DNA from: Pirellulales bacterium
Lineage (GTDB): Bacteria; Planctomycetota; Planctomycetia; Pirellulales; Thermoguttaceae
DNA length: 6,357 nt
Reading direction: 5' to 3'
Assembly (NCBI GenBank): GCA_030617125.1
Contig: JAUWWA010000117.1
Location: 1 to 6,357 of the forward strand
In this document: positions 1-6,316 of the stretch, in pieces
Layout of the letters: each line of letters starts with the position of its first letter
Numbering within the stretch: position 1 is the first letter of the stretch
Program-made: the position numbers and the translations under genes
The notes under the pieces: model-generated
What the model saw: only the letters and a program-made list of their open reading frames with translations
What the model was told of the DNA's origin: nothing
Database searches by the model: none

Positions 1-1740
1 CTGATTGTGCTGCTTTCGGCGACGGCTGCTTTGCCGGCGGAAGTCAACCAGGCCGTGCTCGACGCCGAGTCTGCCCGAGTCGCCGTAATGGAAAAGGCGA
101 AAGACGCCGTGCTGGCCATCTTTTCCACAAGCGGGCGCGGCGGCGGCTCCGGCGTAGTCATCACGCCCGACGGCTACGCGCTGACCAACTTCCACGTCGC
201 CAAGCCATGCGGCGCCGCCATGAAATGCGGCATGGCCGACGGCAGACTCTATGACGCCGTGATCGTCGGCCTCGACCCCACGGGCGATATCGCGCTGGTG
301 AAGCTCTTCGGTCGTAACGATTTCCCACACGCCGAGCCTGCCGATAGCGACCTCGTGCGCACCGGCGACTGGTGCTTCGCCATGGGCAACCCCTTTCTGT
401 TGGCCAGCGATTTCCAACCGACGGTCACCTATGGAATCGTCTCCGGCGTGCACCGCTACCAGTATCCGGCCGGAACGCTGTTGGAATACGCCGATTGCAT
501 CCAGACCGATGCGTCGATCAATCCCGGCAACTCGGGCGGGCCGCTGTTCGACGCCGGCGGACGGCTCATCGGCATCAACGGCCGCGGCTCCTTCGAGAAG
601 CGCGGGCGGGTGAACGTCGGCGTCGCCTACGCCGTCTCGATCAACCAGATCATGAACTTCATGGGACACCTGCGCAGCGGACGAATCGTCGACCATGCCA
701 CGCTCGGGGCCACCGTCGCCTTCGACGAGGACGGACGCGTCGTCGTGACCGACATTCTCGAAGACTGCGACGCCTATCGCCGGGGACTCCGCTACGACGA
801 TGAAATCGTCAGCTTCGCCGCCCGGCCGATCTCCACCCCCAACGCCTTCAAAAATGTGCTGGGTATCTTCCCCAAGGAATGGCGAGTGCCGCTGAGCTTC
901 CGCCGCGACGGCAAGCGCCACGACATCCTTGTGCGACTCCGCGGGCTGCACGGCGTCGAAGAGTTGCTGAAGAAGGCCGCCGGCCAGCCGAAGAACCTCC
1001 CCATGCCGATCCCCAAGCCGGGCGACAAGCCGAAACCGCAAAGGATCCCCGTTCCCGGCGGCAAGCCGCAAAAACCGCCGTTCTTCCGCCCAAAGACGCC
1101 CATGCCGGAGATCGTCAAGAAGCACTTTGAAGAGAAGCGCGGCTACGCCAACTACTACTTCAACAAACTCAATCGCGATCGCGTGTTCCAGGCGTGGGCC
1201 GCTCCGGGCGATCTCGCCTCTTTGAAAGGCGCCTGGACCCTCCGCGGAAAGCTCGGCGGCGGTGGAGAATACCGCTTTGAGTTGACCGACGCCGGCGCGC
1301 GGCTGAAACTGCCATCTGCCGAGTTCAAGTGGACGGCCGGCGACGATCTCGGCACGTCGCTCGCCCTGCCGCAAAGCGGCGGACTGCTGCCGACGCTTTA
1401 TCTGTGGCGGCGGCTCGCCTTAGTCGGGCCGGAGCGATTCGGCGACGTCTCCTATCTGGGCGCCGTCCCGATCGCCGGCCGGGAGCAAAACACCGACGTG
1501 CTCATCGGATTGTACAAGGGCGTCGAGTGCCGTTTCCTGTTCGACCGCGTCGACGGGCGCCTGTTGGCCGTCGAGATGTTTTCGGCCGACGACGTCGATC
1601 CGTGCGAGGTCATCTTCACCGAATACCGCGAAGTCGACGGCCGCCAATTGCCCGGGCGAATGGAAGTCCGCACCGGCGATAACCTCTATGGCGTTTTCAA
1701 GTTGGATGAGTGTGCGTTTGAGAAAATCACGGAGAAATAG
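1..1740 (+). CDS. Exported HtrA/Deg-like serine protease (S1C) with PDZ and extra C-terminal domain; 5' end outside window
   Basis: This is a predicted periplasmic or cell-surface endopeptidase of the trypsin-fold HtrA family. The frame is open from base 1, and its first residues (LIVLLSATAALPA) look like the end of a signal peptide with cleavage after ALPA. The true start is therefore probably upstream; GTG at 7 is only the first start codon inside the window. Counting from that GTG (577 residues), the catalytic triad is intact: His63 in TNFHV, Asp94 in DPTGDIALVKL and Ser176 in NPGNSGGPL. A PDZ domain follows at about 233-313. A Pro/Lys-rich linker spans about 326-368. A C-terminal domain at about 369-577 carries the motif DPCEVIFTEYREVDGRQLP and resembles, by eye only, a LolA-like beta-sheet domain. 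Two cysteines (Cys68 and Cys74) lie just after the catalytic His. It is the only member of the three-gene cluster with all catalytic residues. The protease call is firm; the function of the C-terminal domain is unknown. Confidence 0.9.
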   Translation: MIVLLSATAALPAEVNQAVLDAESARVAVMEKAKDAVLAIFSTSGRGGGSGVVITPDGYALTNFHVAKPCGAAMKCGMADGRLYDAVIVGLDPTGDIALVKLFGRNDFPHAEPADSDLVRTGDWCFAMGNPFLLASDFQPTVTYGIVSGVHRYQYPAGTLLEYADCIQTDASINPGNSGGPLFDAGGRLIGINGRGSFEKRGRVNVGVAYAVSINQIMNFMGHLRSGRIVDHATLGATVAFDEDGRVVVTDILEDCDAYRRGLRYDDEIVSFAARPISTPNAFKNVLGIFPKEWRVPLSFRRDGKRHDILVRLRGLHGVEELLKKAAGQPKNLPMPIPKPGDKPKPQRIPVPGGKPQKPPFFRPKTPMPEIVKKHFEEKRGYANYYFNKLNRDRVFQAWAAPGDLASLKGAWTLRGKLGGGGEYRFELTDAGARLKLPSAEFKWTAGDDLGTSLALPQSGGLLPTLYLWRRLALVGPERFGDVSYLGAVPIAGREQNTDVLIGLYKGVECRFLFDRVDGRLLAVEMFSADDVDPCEVIFTEYREVDGRQLPGRMEVRTGDNLYGVFKLDECAFEKITEK

Positions 1741-1772
1741 TTGTTGCTCGCATTTGCACCTTCAAAAAAATG

Positions 1773-1791
1773 TTCCAGGTGTCACATGGAA
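1773..1791. repeat. Imperfect 19-bp dyad over the start of the second protease-like gene
   Basis: The sequence TTCCAGGTGTCACATGGAA is a near-palindrome. The arms TTCCA/TGGAA and GTG/CAC pair around a central T, with one mismatched pair (1778 with 1786). It covers both the AGGTG ribosome-binding candidate and the ATG at 1786. In RNA it could fold into a short stem that hides the start codon; as DNA it could be a protein-binding dyad. The symmetry is seen directly, and any function is inference. Confidence 0.45.
1777..1781 (+). promoter_or_regulatory. Candidate ribosome binding site supporting the ATG at 1786
   Basis: AGGTG lies four bases before the ATG at 1786. The match is weak and the spacing short. 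It still favours this ATG over the in-frame TTG at 1741, which directly follows the previous stop codon and would add 15 residues in front of a signal peptide. Confidence 0.4.
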
Positions 1792-2844
1792 ACGAACGAT
1801 TGCAAATTGACAATCTGCAATCTCCTTCTGGCTGCACTGCTCGCATACGCTTATACCGATTCGGCGTCGGCCGCGGGCGCCTTCGTGGCCGAAGCGATCG
1901 ATCGGGCCCAGCCGAAGGTCGTCAAGATCTACGGCGCGGGAGGACTGCGCGGACTGGAGCCCTATCAAACCGGCATCCTCGTTTCCAGCGAGGGACACAT
2001 CCTCACCGTCTTCAGCCACGTGCTCGATACCGACTACATCACCGCTACGTTGGCCGACGGCCGGAAATTCGAGGCCAAGCTGCTCGGCGCCGATCTCCGG
2101 CTCGAAGTGGCCGTGCTGAAGATCGACGGCGACGATCTGCCGCATTTCGATCTGCGCGGCGCCGTCGAAGTCGACGCCGGCGCCCGCGTGCTCGCGCTGA
2201 GCAACCTCTTTGGCGTGGCGACCGGAAACGAGCCGGCCAGCGTGCAACATGGGATCGTGTCGGTCAAAACGCGGCTTCGCGCCCGGCGCGGCGTGTTCGA
2301 GACCCTCTACCACGGCCCCGTCTACGTGCTCGACGCCATGACCAACAACCCGGGCGCCGCAGGCGGAGTACTGCTCACGCGGCGCGGAGAACTCGTCGGG
2401 GTGCTCGGCAAGGAGCTGCGCAACACGCTGAACAACACCTGGCTCAACTACGCCTTGCCGATCGACGAGTTGCGCGAGTTGGTTGAGGCGATTCTCGCGG
2501 GCCGCTTTGTCGCCCAGCGGAAAGATGAAGCGAGGCCGAGACCCGACCGTTCGCTTCAACTCGACATGCTGGGCATCGTGTTGGTCGTGGACGTCGTGGA
2601 GCGGACGCCGCCGTACGTCGACCGTGTGCGTGCCGGTTCGCCCGCCGCACGCTCCGGCATCCGTGGCGACGACCTGATCGTGCTGTTGGGCGACCGGCTC
2701 ATCCAATCGTGCAAGGCGTTATGCGAAGAGCTTGAGTACATCGACTTCGAAGACCCGATCAAGCTGACGGTGCTGCGTGGCCATGAACTGCTCGAACTGA
2801 CGCTGCAATACTCCGCCGATGAAGAAGAACGGAACTCGCCATGA
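1786..2844 (+). CDS. Exported HtrA-like pseudoprotease with PDZ domain (catalytic Ser to Ala, Asp to Glu)
   Basis: This 352-residue protein has a signal peptide (hydrophobic core about residues 9-23, likely cleavage after SASA at about 29), a trypsin-like domain (about 35-240) and a C-terminal PDZ domain (about 258-345, with GSPAARSGIRGDDLIVLLGD). The family pattern is easy to follow but the active site is broken. His78 is kept in TVFSHVL, with one extra residue relative to the usual TNxHV. The Asp position reads Glu107 in DLRLEVAVLK. The NPGNSGG motif reads NPGAAGG, putting Ala192 (GCA, 2359-2361) where the nucleophile should be. Without a Ser nucleophile, normal serine proteolysis is not expected. 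It follows the active protease by 45 bp and overlaps the next gene by ATGA, so co-transcription is likely. The role is probably peptide binding or regulation of the active paralogue, which is inference. I chose ATG 1786 because it starts the signal peptide cleanly; TTG 1741 is an alternative. Confidence 0.88.
   Translation: METNDCKLTICNLLLAALLAYAYTDSASAAGAFVAEAIDRAQPKVVKIYGAGGLRGLEPYQTGILVSSEGHILTVFSHVLDTDYITATLADGRKFEAKLLGADLRLEVAVLKIDGDDLPHFDLRGAVEVDAGARVLALSNLFGVATGNEPASVQHGIVSVKTRLRARRGVFETLYHGPVYVLDAMTNNPGAAGGVLLTRRGELVGVLGKELRNTLNNTWLNYALPIDELRELVEAILAGRFVAQRKDEARPRPDRSLQLDMLGIVLVVDVVERTPPYVDRVRAGSPAARSGIRGDDLIVLLGDRLIQSCKALCEELEYIDFEDPIKLTVLRGHELLELTLQYSADEEERNSP
1799..1826 (+). repeat. 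Degenerate heptamer repeat in the signal-peptide coding region
   Basis: Four period-7 units read ATTGCAA, ATTGACA, ATCTGCA and ATCTCCT. The tract lies inside the coding sequence and supplies the start of the hydrophobic segment of the second gene's signal peptide (CKLTICNLL). The copies are imperfect, so this is a moderate-confidence repeat call. Confidence 0.4.
2831..2834 (+). promoter_or_regulatory. Candidate ribosome binding site for the third protease-like gene
   Basis: GGAA sits six bases before the ATG at 2841, inside the last codons of the preceding gene. Together with the ATGA overlap (2841-2844) it supports translational coupling and the upstream start. An in-frame GTG at 2904 has no visible ribosome binding site. 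Confidence 0.4.
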
Positions 2845-3947
2845 CGAGTTGCTCGACGAACATCGGGAGCCAAAAGAGACTGGCTCCTTTTGCGGTCCAC
2901 GGTGTGTCACGGCATCTGGCGCCGCTGCTGATTTCGGTATTGGCTATTCCCGCTCTCGCCGCCGACAAGCCCGACCTCGAATTGCTCGAACAGCAAGCAT
3001 TTCGGGCGGCCGTGGATCGCGTAGCCCCCTCGGTGGTTCGTATCGAAACGGTCGGCGGGCGCGAGCGCGTCGGCAAGGTGCTCTTCGGCGCCGGCCCGAC
3101 CACCGGCCTGGTCGTCGACGAGAAAGGCTACATCGTATCCAGCGCGTTCAACTTCCTGCACCGCCCGACGTCGATCCTGGTCCGCCTGCCCGGCGGCCTG
3201 CTCAAGCCGGCCGAACTGGTCGCCACCGACCACAACCGGATGCTCGTGCTGCTGAAGATCGAGCCGGAGGGTCCGCTGCCGGTGCCCGAGATTGCCCCGC
3301 ACCACGAGATGCGCGTCGGCCAATGGGTGATCGCCGTCGGACGCACCTTCGAGGCCGACAAGCCGAACATGGCGGTTGGCATTCTCAGCGCTACGCGGCG
3401 GGTCTGGGGAACGGCCATCCAGACCGACGTCGCCGTCTCGCCCAACAACTACGGCGGGCCGCTGGTCGACATTCGCGGACGCGTGCTCGGCGTGCTGGTG
3501 CCGCTTTCGCCGCACTCGGCCGACGAACTCGCCGGGCACCAGTGGTACGACTCCGGCATCGCTTTCGCCATTCCAGCCGAGCACATTCTGAAAACGCTCC
3601 CCAGGCTGCGTAAGGGTGATTTGCACGGCGGCGTGATCGGCGTTGCCTTTAAGGACAAGAATCTGTCGATCGGCGAGCCGGTAATCGCCGCCTGCCTGCC
3701 TGACTTGCCGGCGGCCAAGTCCGGGCTGAAGCCGGGCGATCGTATCGTCGAACTCGACGGCCACAGGATCGCCCGCATCGCCGACGTCAAACAACAACTT
3801 CACCAACACTACGCCGGCGACAGGGTCCGCATCGTTGTCCTGCGCGGCGACAAGCGGATCGAACGCCAAGTGCAATTGGCTCCCAGGCCGAAGACCAAGC
3901 CGAAAAAGGTGAAGGCCAAGAAGCGAGAGGCGAAGGGTGAGGAGTGA
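2841..3947 (+). CDS. Exported HtrA-like pseudoprotease with PDZ domain (all three triad residues missing)
   Basis: This 368-residue trypsin-fold protein has one PDZ domain. The hydrophobic segment LAPLLISVLAIPALA (26-40) ends in a good signal peptidase site before ADKPD. The protease-like domain spans about 50-255 and the PDZ about 263-346 (LPAAKSGLKPGDRIVELDG). A Lys-rich tail (about 350-368) ends the protein. At the His site the sequence is GYIVSSAFNF, giving Phe103 (or Asn104 with a one-residue shift). The Asp site in TDHNRMLVLLKI is Met134. The NPGNSGGPL motif reads SPNNYGGPL, with Tyr204 (TAC, 3450-3452) for the nucleophile. The surrounding fold motifs, including QTDVAVS and GGPLVD, are kept, so this is an intact non-catalytic protein rather than a decayed gene. 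The ATG overlaps the upstream stop (ATGA). With that start the region before the hydrophobic segment is long (25 residues); GTG 2904 would give a textbook 19-residue signal peptide, so the start is uncertain. Confidence 0.87.
   Translation: MTSCSTNIGSQKRLAPFAVHGVSRHLAPLLISVLAIPALAADKPDLELLEQQAFRAAVDRVAPSVVRIETVGGRERVGKVLFGAGPTTGLVVDEKGYIVSSAFNFLHRPTSILVRLPGGLLKPAELVATDHNRMLVLLKIEPEGPLPVPEIAPHHEMRVGQWVIAVGRTFEADKPNMAVGILSATRRVWGTAIQTDVAVSPNNYGGPLVDIRGRVLGVLVPLSPHSADELAGHQWYDSGIAFAIPAEHILKTLPRLRKGDLHGGVIGVAFKDKNLSIGEPVIAACLPDLPAAKSGLKPGDRIVELDGHRIARIADVKQQLHQHYAGDRVRIVVLRGDKRIERQVQLAPRPKTKPKKVKAKKREAKGEE
2866..2892 (+). repeat. Inverted repeat with T-tract near the 5' end of the third gene
   Basis: GGAGCC (2866-2871) pairs with GGCTCC (2882-2887) across a ten-base loop and is followed by TTTT. 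A second, mutually exclusive pairing is CAAAAG (2871-2876) with CTTTTG (2887-2892). The first form resembles a short intrinsic terminator or attenuator. It lies 22 bp after the stop of the second gene. It would be intergenic if the third gene starts at GTG 2904, and coding if it starts at ATG 2841. The symmetry is seen; function is inferred. Confidence 0.45.

Positions 3948-3971
<24 letters not shown>
3902..3971 (+). repeat. Degenerate purine-rich heptamer tract spanning the end of the third gene
   Basis: Ten period-7 units run without a phase change, best preserved at 3923-3971 with units such as GCGAAGG, GTGAGGA, GTGAAGA and GAGAGGA. The tract crosses the TGA stop (3945-3947) and encodes the last residues of the Lys/Glu-rich tail. 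The first units are weakly conserved, so the left edge is soft. Confidence 0.55.
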
Positions 3972-4058
<87 letters not shown>

Positions 4059-4361
4059 ATGCGTCGTCACGTTATCGGGATCATCGCGATACTGCTGTTG
4101 CTCGGTGGGGCGATTTTTTGGATCTGGTCGCCGGACTCGCCGTTGGGCCACCAAATCGAGGCGGCCTGCTGGCGACTCGGACCGCTGCTGATCATGCTCT
4201 GGATCGCCTATCCACAGCTTCATCACATGCCCGGTTGGCTTTGGGCGGCCGTGCCGGTGCTGGTGATCGTGCTGGCGCGATGGCCCCGGTTCTTCCTGTT
4301 GGCGATTCCCCTGGTGATTGCCTTGGCCGTCCTGCAGCCGCGCATCGGACGCAAGGAGTAG
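4059..4361 (+). CDS. Small multi-span membrane protein of unknown function
   Basis: This 100-residue protein begins MRRHVIGIIAILLLLGGA and is strongly hydrophobic. I see likely membrane segments at about 4-23, 39-51, 60-73 and 77-92; the second is short. The N-terminal RR and C-terminal RIGRKE suggest charged ends. No enzyme motif is visible and I do not recognise the family. The ATG at 4059 has no clear Shine-Dalgarno (the leader reads TTAACTCCCCC), and the heptamer array ends just before it. The gene lies downstream of the protease cluster on the same strand and ends 2 bp from the stop of the convergent SecA-like gene. The long hydrophobic pattern and clean fit between neighbours support a real gene. 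Whether it belongs to the protease operon is open. Confidence 0.75.
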   Translation: MRRHVIGIIAILLLLGGAIFWIWSPDSPLGHQIEAACWRLGPLLIMLWIAYPQLHHMPGWLWAAVPVLVIVLARWPRFFLLAIPLVIALAVLQPRIGRKE

Positions 4362-4367
4362 TACTAC
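4358..4367. other. 10-bp perfect palindrome across two facing stop codons
   Basis: GTAGTACTAC contains the TAG of the membrane protein gene (4359-4361) and, on the other strand, the TAG of the SecA-like gene (4364-4366). Much of the symmetry follows from two TAG codons facing each other across TA. It is too short to call a terminator. Confidence 0.5.
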
Positions 4368-6316
4368 CCCGGCGAATCGAGATACGGGTCCTGGCCCATC
4401 TGGCGCTGCATCTTCTTACGTTCCTTCTCGAAGTACATCATGGCCTTGCGTTGGCGGAAGTGTCGGCGTTCGACTTTCCGATGGGCTTTGCGGAACAGCT
4501 TGTGTAATTCGTCGTAGTTTTCGCCGGAGTTCTCGCCGAGCTGTTTGTACCGGCGCGACTTTTCCGGGCCGAGCCCGGTCAGCAGCAGGTCGTCGTCCAA
4601 CGCGAGGTACTGGCGAAAGGTGCCGGGATCGCCCTGGCGACCGCAGCGGCCGATCAACTGCCGGTCGATGCGCCCGGCGTCGTGCATTTCGGTGCAGATG
4701 ACGTGCAGCCCGCCGAGTGCGTCGATGCCCTCGCCGAGCTTGATGTCGGTGCCGCGTCCGGCCATGTTGGTCGAGACGGTCACCTTTCCGTTGAACCCCG
4801 CACGGGCGACAATGTCGGCCTCGGCGGCGATGTGATTGGCGTTGAGCACCTGATGTTCGATGCCCTTGGCGGCAAGCAGTTTCGAGAGGTGTTCCGATTT
4901 GTCGATCGATCGGGTTCCGATAAGCATGGGCCGGCCTTCGCCGTGCAGCCGGCACACCTCTTCGACCACGGCGTCCCATTTGGCGTCCGCAGTTCCGAAA
5001 ACCAGGCTGGGCATTTGCTTGCGGATGGCCGGCCGGTTCGTGGGAATCGGCAAGACGTGGCATCGGTAGATCTTGCGCAGCTCGCGAGCCGAGCCCATCG
5101 CGGTGCCGGTCATGCCCGCCAGCTTCTGGTAGCGGAGGAAGAAGTCTTGAATCGTGATCCGCGCGGCCTGTCCGGTTGCGACGGTCACCTCCACGCCGGC
5201 CATGGCCTCGACGGCCTGGTGGATTCCTTCTCGCCACTTGCGGCCCTCGGCCAGGCGGCCGGTGAACTCGTCGACAATGACCACCTCGCCGTCGCGGATG
5301 ACGTACTGCCGGTCCCCGAAGTACTCGCGGTGGACGACGATCGCCCGCTCGACGTACTGGTAGATGTTGACCATGCCCACGCGGTCCATGGCCTCGGGCT
5401 TCGGCAGCAGCCTCGCCTTTTGGCGTCCTTCACGGGTCAGCTCGGCCGTCTTCTTTTCGTGGTCGTACTCGTAGTCGACATCTTCGACGAACTCCTCGAT
5501 CACCGCGGCGGTCCACTTATAACACTCGGCCTCGATGCGCTGTTCTTCGGTCGGCAGTGCGCTGATGATCAGCGGCGTCCGGGCCTCGTCGATCAGAATG
5601 CTGTCGGCCTCGTCGACCAGCGTGAAGTAGGGCTCGCCCTGGACCGGCTTTTCGTTCGACTGGCCGCCGTTGCCGAGCATGCCGCCGAGCAGGTCGGTTT
5701 GCCCCTCGCCGATGCGGCGCAACAGCAGCCGGTCGCGCAGGAAGTCGAATCCGAACTCCTTGGCCGTACCGTACGTGATGTCGCAGGCGTAGGCCTTGCG
5801 CCGTTGCGGCTGGGGTATTTGGGCCTCGACTACGCCGACCGTCAGCCCCAGCGCCTTGTAGATCGGGCCCATCCACTCGGCGTCGCGGCGGGCGAGGTAG
5901 TCGTTGACCGTCGCCAGGTGGCATCCCCTGCCGGCCAATGCATTCAAATACAGCGGCAGTGTGGCGGCCAGGGTCTTGCCCTCGCCCGTTTGCATCTCCA
6001 CGATCGACTGGTGGAACATGGCGATGCCGCCGAGGATCTGCACGTCGAAATGCCGCATCTCGATGGTCCGCCGCGCCGCCTCGCGTACCAATGCGTAACC
6101 TTCAATCAACAGCCGCGCGAGCGGCTCGCCGCTACGCGCCCGGTAGCGCAACGAGAGGCTCCGTTTGCGGAGTTCGTACTCGGAAAGTTGCTGGAACTGC
6201 GGTTCCAGCGCGGCGATCTTCGGCACCAGCGCGGCCCAGCGCGCCAGCCGCCATTGGTTCGTTCCACCGGCGGCCGTGGCAAGCTGCGACCGGATGACCT
6301 TTGGGGTAACGCTCAA
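4364..6316 (-). CDS. Short SecA-family translocase ATPase lacking most of the C-terminal half
   Basis: SecA is the ATPase that drives preproteins through the SecYEG channel. This 650-residue protein has the conserved motor: MRHFDVQILGG (87-97), Walker A MQTGEGKT (108-115), TVNDYLARRDAEW (136-148), ITYGTAKEFGFDFLRD (180-195), Walker B VDEADSILIDEART (234-247), a preprotein-crosslinking domain (about 255-345), VDEFTGR (348-354), AGMTGTA (400-406), IPTNRP (424-429), TNMAGRGTDIKLG (516-528) and IGRCGRQGDPG (555-565). Full-length SecA usually has 800-900 residues. This one ends about 40 residues into the helical scaffold (HRKVERRHFRQRK), so the two-helix finger, helical wing and zinc-binding C-terminal linker are absent. 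A Gly-rich insertion of about 20 residues precedes Walker B. It is probably a specialised paralogue rather than the housekeeping gene. The start is a TTG without a clear ribosome binding site, and the frame stays open to the right edge, so the true start may lie upstream. Confidence 0.9.
   Translation of the reverse strand: MSVTPKVIRSQLATAAGGTNQWRLARWAALVPKIAALEPQFQQLSEYELRKRSLSLRYRARSGEPLARLLIEGYALVREAARRTIEMRHFDVQILGGIAMFHQSIVEMQTGEGKTLAATLPLYLNALAGRGCHLATVNDYLARRDAEWMGPIYKALGLTVGVVEAQIPQPQRRKAYACDITYGTAKEFGFDFLRDRLLLRRIGEGQTDLLGGMLGNGGQSNEKPVQGEPYFTLVDEADSILIDEARTPLIISALPTEEQRIEAECYKWTAAVIEEFVEDVDYEYDHEKKTAELTREGRQKARLLPKPEAMDRVGMVNIYQYVERAIVVHREYFGDRQYVIRDGEVVIVDEFTGRLAEGRKWREGIHQAVEAMAGVEVTVATGQAARITIQDFFLRYQKLAGMTGTAMGSARELRKIYRCHVLPIPTNRPAIRKQMPSLVFGTADAKWDAVVEEVCRLHGEGRPMLIGTRSIDKSEHLSKLLAAKGIEHQVLNANHIAAEADIVARAGFNGKVTVSTNMAGRGTDIKLGEGIDALGGLHVICTEMHDAGRIDRQLIGRCGRQGDPGTFRQYLALDDDLLLTGLGPEKSRRYKQLGENSGENYDELHKLFRKAHRKVERRHFRQRKAMMYFEKERKKMQRQMGQDPYLDSPG

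Noticed and set aside
1741..1785. TTG at 1741 as the start of the second gene
   Set aside because: It abuts the previous stop codon, and its nearest upstream sequence shows no ribosome binding site. It would add 15 residues with Lys and Cys ahead of a signal peptide that starts cleanly at ATG 1786.
1762..2706. Long antisense open frame of 314 codons on the minus strand
   Set aside because: It lies wholly opposite the second protease-like gene, and its translation shows no recognisable domain or signal. Long antisense frames are common in GC-rich coding DNA.
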